Assembly: GCF_031456835.1 (NCBI RefSeq)
Contig: NZ_JAVDVK010000001.1
Span: forward strand, 62,001 to 126,000
Direction: 5' to 3'
Source of the DNA: Leifsonia shinshuensis
GTDB lineage: Bacteria; Actinomycetota; Actinomycetes; Actinomycetales; Microbacteriaceae
Length of the DNA: 64,000 nt
A program made the translations under genes and the position numbers. Positions 1 through 8,169 of the stretch are shown piece by piece (position 1 is the stretch's first letter; the number at the start of each line of letters is the position of its first letter). The notes below the pieces were generated by a model that made no database searches, was not told where the DNA came from, and saw only the letters and a program-made list of their open reading frames with translations.

Positions 1-407
1 GCTGCCTGCCCCGTCGCAACGTCGACGTGGCGGAGTTGCGTGGTCAGGAACGTGTCGCTGGGACCCGTCGCCGGTGCCCAGTCGCAGATGAGTCCAGGGC
101 TCTTCGACAGCATGCCCCCGAGAGCTGCGTCATAGGTGCCGAACCCTGCCCTCGGCACGCCTGGCCCGGATTTCCACGCCGGGTTGAGGACCAGCGAACC
201 GTTGTCGGACATGAAATCGGTCAGACCTGCGTAGAGCGCGTCGCAGCTGGACGGCAGCTTTTCCACGATTGCCGGTGCCGAGGGGACGGCGGGCATGCTC
301 GGACTGGGAGCGACGGCTGATCGGGTGGGCCCGCTCGTCGCCGCCGCGGTACAGCCCGCAAGAGAGAGCGCGATGAGGCCGATGACCGCCGGCGTTGCGA
401 GCTTCAC
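1..407 (-). CDS. Putative secreted lipoprotein (3' part cut by window edge)
   Basis: Reading leftward from a GTG at 405-407, the product begins with a short charged end, a hydrophobic stretch and a lipobox (SLAGC, Cys at residue 19). A Thr/Ser/Pro/Ala-rich linker follows, then a globular part with Cys residues (SSCDAL, LICDWAP). This is the expected layout of a type II signal-peptide lipoprotein anchored to the outer face of the membrane. The stop codon lies beyond base 1, so length and family cannot be judged. The start was chosen because it places the lipobox correctly. Function unknown. Confidence 0.6.
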   Translation of the reverse strand, partial: MKLATPAVIGLIALSLAGCTAAATSGPTRSAVAPSPSMPAVPSAPAIVEKLPSSCDALYAGLTDFMSDNGSLVLNPAWKSGPGVPRAGFGTYDAALGGMLSKSPGLICDWAPATGPSDTFLTTQLRHVDVATGQA

Positions 408-613
408 GCCGCAACCCTAGCGGACAATACTGTCTACCTCAGCGACCAGGGCGAGCTCACTGTTGTCGCCGTCCTGGCGGGCCGAAGAAGAGCACAAGGC
501 CGAGGGCGCCCGCGTCCGGTTTCAGTGTGGTGGCGCGAGGGCGATCGAGTCATCCTCGTAATACGTCCTGTTGCGCGAGCGACGGCGCAGGTGACTGAGG
601 AAAGGTGATCGAG

Positions 614-1588
614 ATGGACATCGAGGGCGACACGAGCCGGATGACCGCACTCCGGGCGCACGAGCGGGGTGGCCCCGAGAAGCTGGTGGTGGAGAAGGCT
701 CCCCGCCCCCGGCCGGGGCGGGGAGAAGTGCTGGTCCGCGTCGAAGCGGCAGCCATCACGGCTCCCGAGCTGACCTGGCCCGAGACGTGGGAGTCGGACG
801 GTGTGGACCGGACGCCCATCATCCCCTCGCACGAGTTCGCCGGCACCGTCGCCGAGGTGGGGGAGGGAGTCGAGGACTTCGCCGCGGGCGATCTCGTGTT
901 CGGATTGGTTCCCTTCAACCGGAACGGGGCCGCGGCGGAGTTCGTGGCCCTCCCCACCTCGTCGATCGGGCACAGGTCGTCCTCCGTCGACCCCGCCATC
1001 GCCGCCGCCGCGGTCCTCCCGGCGCTCACCGCATGGGAGGCGCTCCACGACCAGGTGAACCTGGAGGCCGGGAAGCGGCTTCTCGTCCGTGGTGGGGCCG
1101 GGGCGGTCGGCTCGATGCTCGTCCAGATCGGTCACGTGGCTCGCGCTCAGGTGACTGCCACCGTGTCGTCGGCCGACGACGTGGAGCGCGTGCGATCGCT
1201 GGGCGCCGACGAGGTCGTCGTCGTGCCCCGAGGCGAGGAGCCCGAGGGCCTGAGCGGGTTCGATGTGGTCGTGGATGCGGTCGGCGACCGGATTCCGCGA
1301 TGGATGTACGCGGCGGCGGCTCCGGAAGGAACGCTCGTCTCGTTGCAGCTCCCGCCGGACGAGCAGCTGGCCTCCGAGTACGGGGTCGACACCGTGTTCT
1401 TCGTCGTGTCGGCCAACACGGAGCGCCTTGCGGAGCTGGACGATCTCCTGTCTCAGCACAGGCTGGCGGTGGACGTCGCCATGCAGTTCCCGCTCGATCG
1501 CGGCCGGGAGGCCTTCGAGGCGGCCGGGACTCCGGGGCGCCGGCACGGCAAAGTGCTTCTGGTCCCGGGCAGCCGCCCATCGGAGTGA
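614..1588 (+). CDS. Zinc-independent MDR-family oxidoreductase (quinone oxidoreductase-like)
   Basis: This protein of 324 residues has the medium-chain dehydrogenase/reductase fold. An N-terminal GroES-like half contains a 'PIIPSHEFAGTVAEVG' type segment, and a Rossmann half contains RGGAGAVGS near residues 158-167. The Cys/Glu zinc ligands of alcohol dehydrogenases are absent, so NADPH-dependent reduction of quinones or enals is likelier than alcohol oxidation. The ATG at 614 is preferred because GAGGAAAGG ends 8 bases upstream; an in-frame GTG at 605 is the alternative. It stands alone and a lipoprotein gene follows. The exact substrate is unknown. Confidence 0.85.
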   Translation: MDIEGDTSRMTALRAHERGGPEKLVVEKAPRPRPGRGEVLVRVEAAAITAPELTWPETWESDGVDRTPIIPSHEFAGTVAEVGEGVEDFAAGDLVFGLVPFNRNGAAAEFVALPTSSIGHRSSSVDPAIAAAAVLPALTAWEALHDQVNLEAGKRLLVRGGAGAVGSMLVQIGHVARAQVTATVSSADDVERVRSLGADEVVVVPRGEEPEGLSGFDVVVDAVGDRIPRWMYAAAAPEGTLVSLQLPPDEQLASEYGVDTVFFVVSANTERLAELDDLLSQHRLAVDVAMQFPLDRGREAFEAAGTPGRRHGKVLLVPGSRPSE

Positions 1589-1711
1589 ACCCGTCCTCGA
1601 GATGGCCGACGAAGTCGCCTCCGTGGTGGCGGAAGGGGGTCTGTACCAGCCGATCGACCTGCCGATAGCGTGAGGGAACGCGAGGGGATGTCACCGTCGA
1701 CAGGGGGAACC

Positions 1712-2137
1712 ATGAATCAGCGCGCCCGCGCCGCACGCGTCGTATCGATCGTCGCGGCCACTCTGCTCGCCGCCGGCCTCGCCGGCTGCACCGGGGAGCC
1801 GAACGGAGGAACGACAACCGCCGCCACCACCGGCTGCGTGAACCTCCGCTCGACCGTCACCAACCTGGAGGCTCTGCGCTCCTGGTGCCTGGACCATGGC
1901 GACCCGGCCGGAGCGGCCGCCTGGATGAGCGGCATCGAGGACTCGCTGAAGGCTGAGGTCCGCGCCGGTTCCAGCTCCGCCGCGAGGGTCGATCGCGTGA
2001 CAGGAGAGCTCGACGAACAGCTCCAGCTGCTGAGCGGAGCCGACAAGGAGGCGGCGGTGGCGCAACTGCCGGATGCCCTGTCCCGCATCATCGACGAGCT
2101 CGCCCCGGCGCGCGACGGAGCCTGCGGCGTGAGCTGA
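1712..2137 (+). CDS. Small lipoprotein of unknown function
   Basis: The product is 141 residues. An Arg-rich N-terminus is followed by a hydrophobic segment and a LAGC lipobox (Cys26), then a Gly/Thr linker and a helical domain of about 100 residues with four further Cys (GCVNL, SWCLD, GACGVS region). The ATG at 1712 has an AGGGGG ribosome site just upstream and gives a proper signal peptide; an in-frame start at 1670 would bury it. It probably sits on the outer membrane face with a disulfide-stabilised domain. No family recognised. Confidence 0.7.
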   Translation: MNQRARAARVVSIVAATLLAAGLAGCTGEPNGGTTTAATTGCVNLRSTVTNLEALRSWCLDHGDPAGAAAWMSGIEDSLKAEVRAGSSSAARVDRVTGELDEQLQLLSGADKEAAVAQLPDALSRIIDELAPARDGACGVS

Positions 2138-2146
2138 TGCCGGCCC

Positions 2147-2914
2147 TCAGCTCCGGGGCGCCGGCGGCGGGTTGTCGGGCAGCCAATCCTCGAAGCGGGT
2201 CTCGAAGATCGTGGCGTCCGGTCCGGGGAGGAGCATGTCCTCCGTCAGTCGCTGCCCGAAGTAGAGCGCGTCGGGGTCGGCGACCACGGTGCGCGAGTCG
2301 CCGCGGAAGGCCAGTCCGGTGCGGATGAGGTCGTCGAGGCCGAACTCCTCGGGGCCGGCGACCTCCCGCGTCCCGTTCAACGGCTCACCGGCGGTGACGC
2401 GGGCGACAGCCGTCGCCACGTCTTCCGCAGCCATCGGGCGGATCAGGGCGGGGGAGAGGTGGACCTCGTCCCCGACCGTCGCCGAAGCGGCGATGCTGGT
2501 CACGAACTCGAAGAACTGGGTCGCGTGCACCAGGGAGAACGGGATGCCGCTCTCTCGGATGAGCTTCTCCTGCGCGATCTTCGCGCGCATGTAGCCGCTG
2601 TCCGTCATGCGATCCGAGCCGACGACGGAGAGGGCGACGTAGTGCTCGACGTTCGCCTTCTTCGCGGCGGCGATGATGTTCGTCGTCGCCGTGGTGAAGA
2701 ACGCCATGACGTCGTCGTCCGCGAACGACGGCGAGTTCGACACGTCCAGCACGGTGGATGCGCCGGCGAGCACCCCGTCGAGACCTTCGCCGGTGATGGT
2801 GTCGACTCCCGAGTTCGGGGAGGCGGCGATCGCCTCGTGACCGTGCTCGGTCAGTTTCCGAATGACCTTGGAGCCGATCAGGCCCGTGCCTCCGATGACG
2901 ACGATGTGGGACAT
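2147..2914 (-). CDS. NAD(P)-binding epimerase-like protein (atypical SDR), copy 1
   Basis: This 255-residue protein has GGTGLIG at residues 8-14 (nucleotide-binding loop) and Tyr108-xxx-Lys112 (SGYMRAK), as in atypical short-chain dehydrogenases of the NmrA/epimerase type. It is a clear paralogue of the protein at 5058-5819, sharing the SPxxGVDT, SGYMRAK/IGYMRAK and ATQFFEF segments. Oxidoreductases or epimerases of this sort are the usual partner genes of ECF41 sigma factors. A promoter of the ECF41 pattern lies 42 bases before its start, on the same strand, so it is probably part of that regulon. The substrate is unknown. Confidence 0.85.
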   Translation of the reverse strand: MSHIVVIGGTGLIGSKVIRKLTEHGHEAIAASPNSGVDTITGEGLDGVLAGASTVLDVSNSPSFADDDVMAFFTTATTNIIAAAKKANVEHYVALSVVGSDRMTDSGYMRAKIAQEKLIRESGIPFSLVHATQFFEFVTSIAASATVGDEVHLSPALIRPMAAEDVATAVARVTAGEPLNGTREVAGPEEFGLDDLIRTGLAFRGDSRTVVADPDALYFGQRLTEDMLLPGPDATIFETRFEDWLPDNPPPAPRS

Positions 2915-2956
2915 GCTGTCCTCTCCTTCTGCGGTGTGTGAACTGCCGTACTCCAG

Positions 2957-2986
2957 CTCTGACCGCGGCGCCGCCCATTTCGTGAC
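2957..2986 (-). promoter_or_regulatory. ECF41-type promoter for the epimerase-like gene at 2147-2914
   Basis: Read on the minus strand: GTCACG (-35, 2981-2986), 17 bases, GTCAGAG (-10, 2957-2963). It is the most divergent of six matching sites in 8 kb and lies back to back with the plus-strand copy at 2992. Confidence 0.65.
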
Positions 2987-2991
2987 AGCGA

Positions 2992-3021
2992 GTCACAGAT
3001 TCCTCGTCTGCGTGGTCCTAG
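2992..3021 (+). promoter_or_regulatory. ECF41-type promoter for the SnoaL-like gene at 3063
   Basis: GTCACA (2992-2997), 17 bases, GTCCTAG (3015-3021), ending 41 bases before the start codon. The spacing is identical to the other copies. GTCACA and a downstream GTC/CGTC element are what is known of ECF41/SigJ promoters; assignment to this sigma factor is inference. Confidence 0.75.
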
Positions 3022-3062
3022 TTGGCGAAGGCAGACGGACAGGTCTGAATGGAGGCACTCGG

Positions 3063-3479
3063 ATGTCAGCGATCGTGCACTGCTGGTGGTCGACGTGGGA
3101 ATGGCTGGCCCGGCCGGTTCGCTACCGGGCGGTGCGCGCGTTGCACGTGGCTGCCGAGACCAAGGACCGGGACCGGTTGAGGAGCCTCCTGACGCCGAAC
3201 GTGTCGGTCGTCGTCGACTCCGGAAGGGGCGACCCCTCGGGCGTCCGCGTGGTCCACGGGATCTCCGACGCTGCCGTGATGCTGGAGCTCGGATTCGCTC
3301 GCAAGCACGGCATCCAGGTCACCGAGCGGTCGGTGAACAACCAGGCCGGACTGATCATCAGCAGAGCCGGCGCCCCGATCGCCTCCGTGGCCGTGGACTT
3401 CACCGGACGTCTCGTCTCGGTGGTCTGGGTCCGCCTGGATCCGGTCGAGCAGCGGCATTGGAACAGCGTCTACGCGTGA
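3063..3479 (+). CDS. Free-standing SnoaL-like protein resembling the sigma-factor C-terminal domain
   Basis: A protein of 138 residues. After an N-terminal Trp-rich piece, it aligns by eye with the C-terminal SnoaL-like domain of the ECF41 sigma factor at 5830. The matching order is a helix 'AxxxxDxxxLxxLL', then VSVVVDSG (sigma: IVSYSDGG), a central NNQAGLIISRAGAPIASV (sigma: NGGPAAVLVRDGAVVAFI), and a closing 'V..V..P...HW'. It has no sigma regions 2 or 4. In ECF41 factors this domain tunes activity, so a free copy could modulate the sigma factor or bind the same ligand; that is inference. ATG 3063 has GGAGG about 8 bases upstream. Confidence 0.75.
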   Translation: MSAIVHCWWSTWEWLARPVRYRAVRALHVAAETKDRDRLRSLLTPNVSVVVDSGRGDPSGVRVVHGISDAAVMLELGFARKHGIQVTERSVNNQAGLIISRAGAPIASVAVDFTGRLVSVVWVRLDPVEQRHWNSVYA

Positions 3480-3515
3480 GCGCCCGGGCTGCGGGGGAGG
3501 TGGGTCACGTCCTCA

Positions 3516-3545
3516 GTCACAAGTGATCCTGCTGCGCGGTCATAG
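3516..3545 (+). promoter_or_regulatory. ECF41-type promoter for the DHA2 efflux gene
   Basis: GTCACA (3516-3521), 17 bases, GTCATAG (3539-3545), ending 38 bases before the ATG at 3584. It is a near-exact copy of the sites at 4985, 6727 and 10196. Confidence 0.8.
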
Positions 3546-3583
3546 CCCGTGACCCCGACGAGCCTCGACACAACGGAGAAGTC

Positions 3584-5014
3584 ATGCCCAACCCCACATC
3601 CGCCCGGCAGCGGCCGAGTACGACGCTGCAGCGGACGGTGCTCGCCATCTCGGTGCTGGCGACCTTCATCGCCTTCCTGGATGGGAGCGTCGTGAACGTC
3701 GCCCTGCCCGCGATCGGCCGCGAACTCGGCGGTGGCCTCGCCGCGCAGCAGTGGGTGGTGGATGCCTACCTGCTGACGCTGGGGTCGGTGATCCTCCTCG
3801 CCGGCTCGCTCTCCGACCTGTTCGGCCGCCGTCGTGTGCTGTTCTGGGGCTTGCTCGGCTTCGCTGTCGCATCGGTCCTGTGCGCTCTCGCACCCACCGC
3901 GGGCGTCCTGATCGTGGCCCGCGGGATGCAGGGAGTCGCGGGTGCGCTTCTCGTCCCCAGTTCGCTCGCCCTGATCTTCAGCAGCTTCAGCGGCGCCGCC
4001 CAGAGCCGCGCCATCGGCATCTGGACCGCCATCACCTCACTGGCGAGCATCGCAGGACCCGTTCTCGGAGGCGTCCTGGTCGACACGCTCTCGTGGCGGT
4101 GGGTGTTCGGCATCAACCTCCTTCCGATCGCGGTCACGTTGCTCCTGCTGCGCGGGCTTCCGGCGGATCCCCCGCGTCGGGCGGATGCGCGTGTCGACTG
4201 GGTCGGAGCGGGCCTGGGCGTCGTCGGTCTGGGGCTTCCGGTGTTCGCCCTGATCGAGCATCCACGGTACGGGTGGGGCTCGCCGCTGATCGCGGGCGCC
4301 GCGGGGCTCGGACTGGTCGCGCTGGTGGCGTTCGTGTGGTGGGAGCGGCGGACGCGGCAGCCCATGCTGCCCCTGGGCATCTTCCGCGCTCGGGACTTCT
4401 CGGTGGGGAACGTCTCGACCGCGTTCATCTACGGAGGGGTGGCGGTCGGCACCTTCGCGCTCGCGCTGTTCCTGCAGCAGGGCGCCGGGTACTCGGCGAC
4501 GCTGGCCGGGTTCGCGATGGTCCCGTCGAGCATCCTGCTGATCGCGTTGTCGGCCTTCTTCGGCCGGCTGAGCGGACGCGTGGGCCCCCGGCTGCTCATG
4601 ACCATCGGACCTCTGATCGCGGGCGCCGGTTTCCTGCTCATGCTGCGCATCGGCGGGAACGCCGACTACGTCACCGAGGTTCTTCCGGCGGTCGCCGCGT
4701 TCGGGCTCGGGATGTCCATCACGGTGGCACCGCTGACGGCGACCATCCTCGGGGCGGTCGACACCGCCCGCTCGGGGATCGCCTCCGCGGTGAACAACGC
4801 GGTCTCCCGTGTCGCGGGCCTGGTGGCGGTCGCCCTGGCCGGATCGGCCGGAGGCGCGATGTCGGCCGTGGGGAGCTTCCACGAGCTGGCCGGCGCGGCG
4901 GCGGTCGCGCTCTTCATCGGCGCGGTGGTGTCGGCCATCGGCATCCGGAACCCGAAGGCGACGGCCGCTCCTGCCGCGACTGTTGTCACAACGGCGCACG
5001 CTGTCCGGTCATAG
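3584..5014 (+). CDS. MFS drug:H+ antiporter, DHA2 (14-helix) family
   Basis: This 476-residue membrane protein is of the length expected for the 14-helix DHA2 group. Motif D1-like residues (FLDGSVVNVALPAI) lie in helix 1, motif A (SLSDLFGRRR) after helix 2, and the antiporter motif C (GPVLGGVLVD) in helix 5. Proton-driven export of drugs or toxic metabolites is the family role. It has its own ECF41-type promoter. Its stop codon lies inside the next gene's -10 element, so transcription of the pump runs directly into the promoter of the epimerase-sigma operon. Confidence 0.92.
   Translation: MPNPTSARQRPSTTLQRTVLAISVLATFIAFLDGSVVNVALPAIGRELGGGLAAQQWVVDAYLLTLGSVILLAGSLSDLFGRRRVLFWGLLGFAVASVLCALAPTAGVLIVARGMQGVAGALLVPSSLALIFSSFSGAAQSRAIGIWTAITSLASIAGPVLGGVLVDTLSWRWVFGINLLPIAVTLLLLRGLPADPPRRADARVDWVGAGLGVVGLGLPVFALIEHPRYGWGSPLIAGAAGLGLVALVAFVWWERRTRQPMLPLGIFRARDFSVGNVSTAFIYGGVAVGTFALALFLQQGAGYSATLAGFAMVPSSILLIALSAFFGRLSGRVGPRLLMTIGPLIAGAGFLLMLRIGGNADYVTEVLPAVAAFGLGMSITVAPLTATILGAVDTARSGIASAVNNAVSRVAGLVAVALAGSAGGAMSAVGSFHELAGAAAVALFIGAVVSAIGIRNPKATAAPAATVVTTAHAVRS
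4985..5014 (+). promoter_or_regulatory. ECF41-type promoter of the epimerase-sigma operon, overlapping a stop codon
   Basis: GTCACA (4985-4990), 17 bases, GTCATAG (5008-5014), 43 bases before the ATG at 5058. The whole promoter lies within the last ten codons of the MFS gene, and the TAG of the -10 element is that gene's stop codon. Because the operon includes the sigma gene, this predicts autoregulation. Confidence 0.8.
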
Positions 5015-5057
5015 CCGGTGAGCCCGTGGACGGACCACGGGCCGGAACGGAGAAACC

Positions 5058-5819
5058 ATGAGGATCGTCGTCGTCGGAGGGACGGGGCTGATCGGCCGGC
5101 CGCTGGTGGAGTCGCTGCGCGAGCAGGGGCACGACGCCGTGGCGGCTTCGCCGTCCACTGGTGTGGACACGGTCACCGGCGCCGGGCTCGCGGAGGTGCT
5201 GCGCGGCGCGGACGTGGTGGTCGACACCCCGAACGCGCCGTCGTTCGAGGACGGGCCGGTGCTCGACTTCTTCGAGCGCTCGACCGGGAACCTCGTCGCA
5301 GCCGAGAAGGATGCGGGGGTGCGGCATCACGTCGTGCTCTCGATCGTCGGCGCCGACCGGCTGCCCGACATCGGCTACATGCGGGCGAAGACCGCCCAGG
5401 AGCGGATCGTGCGCGAGAGCGGCATCCCGTTCACGATCGTGCGCGCCACGCAGTTCTTCGAGTTCATCGGCGCGCTGACGGATGGCGCGACGCAGGGTGG
5501 CACGGCCGTGCTGTCGGATGTGCTCATGCAGCCGATCGCGGCGGCCGACGTGTCGGCGGCGCTCGCCGATGCGGCGACCGCGCGACCCGCCGACGCCGTG
5601 ATCGAGCTGGCGGGTCCCGAGCCGCTCCGCCTCGACGAGCTCGCGCGCCGGCTCCTCGCCGCTCGCGGCGACGACCGCGAGGTCGTGACCGACCCGGCCG
5701 CCGGCTACTTCGGCGGAACCGTCGACGACCGTTCCCTGGTTCCCGGGAACGACCCTGCGATCACCGACCAGCGCTTCGGGAGCACGACGTACTCCCGCTG
5801 GCTGGAGGGTGCTCGCTAG
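5058..5819 (+). CDS. NAD(P)-binding epimerase-like protein (atypical SDR), copy 2
   Basis: A protein of 253 residues with GGTGLIG at positions 7-13 and Tyr107-xxx-Lys111. It is homologous along its whole length to the product of 2147-2914. Its gene is 10 bases from the sigma-factor gene and certainly co-transcribed with it. ECF41 sigma genes are typically linked to carboxymuconolactone decarboxylase, oxidoreductase or epimerase genes; this is the oxidoreductase/epimerase partner. It probably acts on a small reactive or quinone-like metabolite in the cytoplasm, but the substrate is not evident. Confidence 0.88.
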   Translation: MRIVVVGGTGLIGRPLVESLREQGHDAVAASPSTGVDTVTGAGLAEVLRGADVVVDTPNAPSFEDGPVLDFFERSTGNLVAAEKDAGVRHHVVLSIVGADRLPDIGYMRAKTAQERIVRESGIPFTIVRATQFFEFIGALTDGATQGGTAVLSDVLMQPIAAADVSAALADAATARPADAVIELAGPEPLRLDELARRLLAARGDDREVVTDPAAGYFGGTVDDRSLVPGNDPAITDQRFGSTTYSRWLEGAR

Positions 5820-5829
5820 CATTTCGACC

Positions 5830-6723
5830 ATGTCCGGGGAGACAGCGCACGCCGACGACCTGACCGCCGCAGCGGAGACGTTCGCGGCGGTCCGGCCGCG
5901 CCTGTTCGGCATCGCCTACCGGATGCTCGGCACCGTGGCCGACGCCGAGGACATCGTCCAGGACACCTGGGAGCGCTGGCAGAGCACCGACCGCAGCGTC
6001 GTGCGGGAACCGGCCGCGTTCCTGGCGACCACGACGACCCGGCTCGCCATCAACCAGGCGCAGTCGGCGCGCGTGCGGCGCGAGACCTACATCGGTCCGT
6101 GGCTGCCCGAACCGGTCGACACGAGCGCCGACCCGCTGCTCGGCGCGGAGCGGGGCGAGGCGCTGGAGTTCGCCGTGCTCGTGCTCCTGGAGTCGCTCTC
6201 GCCGACGGAGCGCGCCGCGTACGTGCTCCGCGAGGCGTTCGACTACCCGTACCGGCAGATCGCGGAGATCATCCAGGGCACCGAGGCGTCGGCGCGGCAG
6301 CTGGTGAGCCGGGCGCGCAAGCATCTCGCCGAGCAGCGGCATGTGCGTGAGGCCGGCAGGCAGGAGCAGCGGCGGATGCTGGAGGCGTTCCTCGACGCGG
6401 CGAAGTCGGGCGACATCGCCGAGCTCGAGCGGATCTTCACCGCGGACATCGTCAGCTACTCCGACGGCGGCGGCCTTGCCCGCGCGTCGCGCATCCCCGT
6501 GTTCACCCGGGAGACGGTCGCGAAGTACGTGCACGCGTTCCACACGCGGTTCTGGGATGGGACCGTTCACGTCGTCGAGGCGAATGGCGGGCCGGCGGCG
6601 GTGCTGGTTCGCGACGGTGCCGTCGTCGCGTTCATCGCGCTCGATGTGACTGCGGACGGCATCCGCCGCCTGCAGTGGGTGCTGAACCCCGAGAAGCTGG
6701 AGCACCTGCCCGTACCGGCCTGA
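5830..6723 (+). CDS. ECF41/SigJ-type RNA polymerase sigma factor with fused SnoaL-like regulatory domain
   Basis: A protein of 297 residues. Region 2 spans about 20-50 (RLFGIAYRML...DAEDIVQDTWERW) and region 4 about 122-166 (LSPTERAAYVLRE...ARQLVSRARKHL). The linker carries the ECF41 signature WLPEP (91-95). Residues from about 180 to the end form a SnoaL-like domain with DGGG (212-215), another family hallmark. ECF41 factors lack a classical anti-sigma factor, and their own C-terminal domain controls activity. ATG 5830 is taken as start because it is closest to the family N-terminus; an in-frame start at 5809 is possible. Co-transcribed with the upstream SDR and probably self-activating. Confidence 0.93.
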   Translation: MSGETAHADDLTAAAETFAAVRPRLFGIAYRMLGTVADAEDIVQDTWERWQSTDRSVVREPAAFLATTTTRLAINQAQSARVRRETYIGPWLPEPVDTSADPLLGAERGEALEFAVLVLLESLSPTERAAYVLREAFDYPYRQIAEIIQGTEASARQLVSRARKHLAEQRHVREAGRQEQRRMLEAFLDAAKSGDIAELERIFTADIVSYSDGGGLARASRIPVFTRETVAKYVHAFHTRFWDGTVHVVEANGGPAAVLVRDGAVVAFIALDVTADGIRRLQWVLNPEKLEHLPVPA

Positions 6724-6726
6724 CCT

Positions 6727-6756
6727 GTCACAGAACAGCCTGCTGTCTTGTCATAG
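6727..6756 (+). promoter_or_regulatory. ECF41-type promoter of the NDH-2 / cytochrome b operon
   Basis: GTCACA (6727-6732), 17 bases, GTCATAG (6750-6756), 48 bases before the ATG at 6805. It begins three bases after the sigma gene ends. Confidence 0.8.
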
Positions 6757-6804
6757 CTGTTGAGAGGATCGGCGTGGCGCCGGTCCCGGGACAGGGAGGC
6801 TGTG

Positions 6805-8169
6805 ATGCGCCGGATCCTCGTGGTCGGCGGCGGGTACGCCGGTTTCTACACCGCATGGAAGCTGGAGAAGAAGCTCCGGCGCGACGAGGCGGAGATCGTG
6901 GTGATCGATCCGCGGCCGTACATGACGTACCAGCCGTTCCTGCCCGAAGTCGCGGCCGGGTCGATCGAGGCCCGGCACGCCGCCATCCCGCTGCGCAGCC
7001 ACCTCAAGCGGACCCGGCTCATCCACGCGAGCGTCACCCGCATCCACCACGCGTCGAAGACGGTGACGGTGCTGCCGAAGGACGGCGAGCCGTTCGAGCT
7101 CGGCTACGACATCGTCGTCGTCACCGCGGGCGCCGTGACGCGCACGTTCCCCATCCCGGGCGTCATCGAGAACGCGATCGGGATGAAGCACGTCGAGGAG
7201 GCCGTCGCCATCCGCGACCGCCTGCTCGACGCCTTCGACCGCGCCGCCGTGCTGCCACCCGGACCGGATCGGAGCCGCCTGCTGACGGTCGCGTTCGTCG
7301 GCGGCGGGTTCTCGGGCGTCGAGGGCTTCGGCGAGACGCTCTCGCTCGCGACCGCGCTGCTGAAGTCGTACCCCGAGCTCACGTTCGCGGACCTGTCGTT
7401 CCACCTCATCGAGGCGCGCAACCGCATCCTCCCGGAGGTCACCGACGAGCCGGGACGCTGGGTGGTGCGAGCACTGGAGCGCCGCGGGGCGCACATCCAC
7501 CTGGATGCGCAGCTCGTCTCGGCCGAGGGCGGCCACCTGGTGCTCTCGACCGGTCAGGAGTTCGACGCGCACACCATCGTGTGGACCGCCGGCAACGGCG
7601 CGAACCCGGTCGTCGCCAACCACACCGACCTGCCGGTCACCGCGCGCGGATCGGTCATGGTCCGCGCCGACCTGCGGGTGGGAACGCCGGAGGCGGTCGT
7701 GCCCGACGCTTGGGCGGCGGGCGACGACGCCGCAGTGCCCGACCTCGCATCGCCCATCGAGGGCGCCATCACCGTCCCGAACGCCCAGCACGCCGTACGG
7801 CAGGCGAAACGGCTGGCGAAGAACATCGTCGCGACGCTCCACGGCGAGCAGCCGAAGGATTACGTGCACCACAGCCTGGGCGTCGTCGCGACTCTCGGAC
7901 TCGGCACGGGGATCTTCCAGTGGCGCGGAATCGTGATCACCGGCTTCCTCGCCTGGGTGATGCACCGCGGCTACCACGTGCTCGCGATCCCGACCTGGGA
8001 GCGCAAGGTGCGGGTGCTCCTCATCTGGGCGAGCGCCGTGTTCTTCGGCCAGGACATCGTCTCGCTGCTCTCGGTGCAGCATCCGCGCCGCGCCTTCGCC
8101 GGCGAGACGGGCGACCTCGAGGTGGCCGACCGCGAGGTGGCCGACCGCGAGAGAGTCGGGAGCTTCTGA
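6805..8169 (+). CDS. ndh: Type II NADH:quinone oxidoreductase (NDH-2)
   Basis: A protein of 454 residues. The FAD-binding loop is at the N-terminus (ILVVGGGYAGFYTAW), the NADH-binding loop mid-protein (FVGGGFSGVE), and there is a C-terminal FAD motif (AAGDDAAVP). A final amphipathic/hydrophobic stretch (VITGFLAWVMHRGYHV... RVLLIWASAVFFG) would seat it on the inner membrane face. Single-subunit, non-proton-pumping oxidation of NADH with menaquinone reduction is the family reaction. GGGAGG lies 5 bases before ATG 6805. The next gene starts in the stop codon (TGATG), so the two are translationally coupled. The C-terminal tail has a 15-bp internal duplication. Confidence 0.92.
   Translation: MRRILVVGGGYAGFYTAWKLEKKLRRDEAEIVVIDPRPYMTYQPFLPEVAAGSIEARHAAIPLRSHLKRTRLIHASVTRIHHASKTVTVLPKDGEPFELGYDIVVVTAGAVTRTFPIPGVIENAIGMKHVEEAVAIRDRLLDAFDRAAVLPPGPDRSRLLTVAFVGGGFSGVEGFGETLSLATALLKSYPELTFADLSFHLIEARNRILPEVTDEPGRWVVRALERRGAHIHLDAQLVSAEGGHLVLSTGQEFDAHTIVWTAGNGANPVVANHTDLPVTARGSVMVRADLRVGTPEAVVPDAWAAGDDAAVPDLASPIEGAITVPNAQHAVRQAKRLAKNIVATLHGEQPKDYVHHSLGVVATLGLGTGIFQWRGIVITGFLAWVMHRGYHVLAIPTWERKVRVLLIWASAVFFGQDIVSLLSVQHPRRAFAGETGDLEVADREVADRERVGSF
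8119..8148 (+). repeat. 15-bp tandem duplication in the NDH-2 tail
   Basis: GAGGTGGCCGACCGC occurs twice in succession (8119-8133, 8134-8148), encoding EVADR twice in the charged C-terminal tail. It looks like a recent slippage event. Confidence 0.85.

Noticed and set aside
564..570. CGTCCTG as a seventh ECF41-type -10 before the MDR gene
   Set aside because: There is no GTCACA-like element 17 bases upstream, so it does not fit the pattern.
6675..8168. Upstream part of a 1051-codon open frame ending at 9830
   Set aside because: Bases before 8169 are the shadow of ndh in another frame. Only the part from 8169 has membrane helices and cytochrome b motifs.
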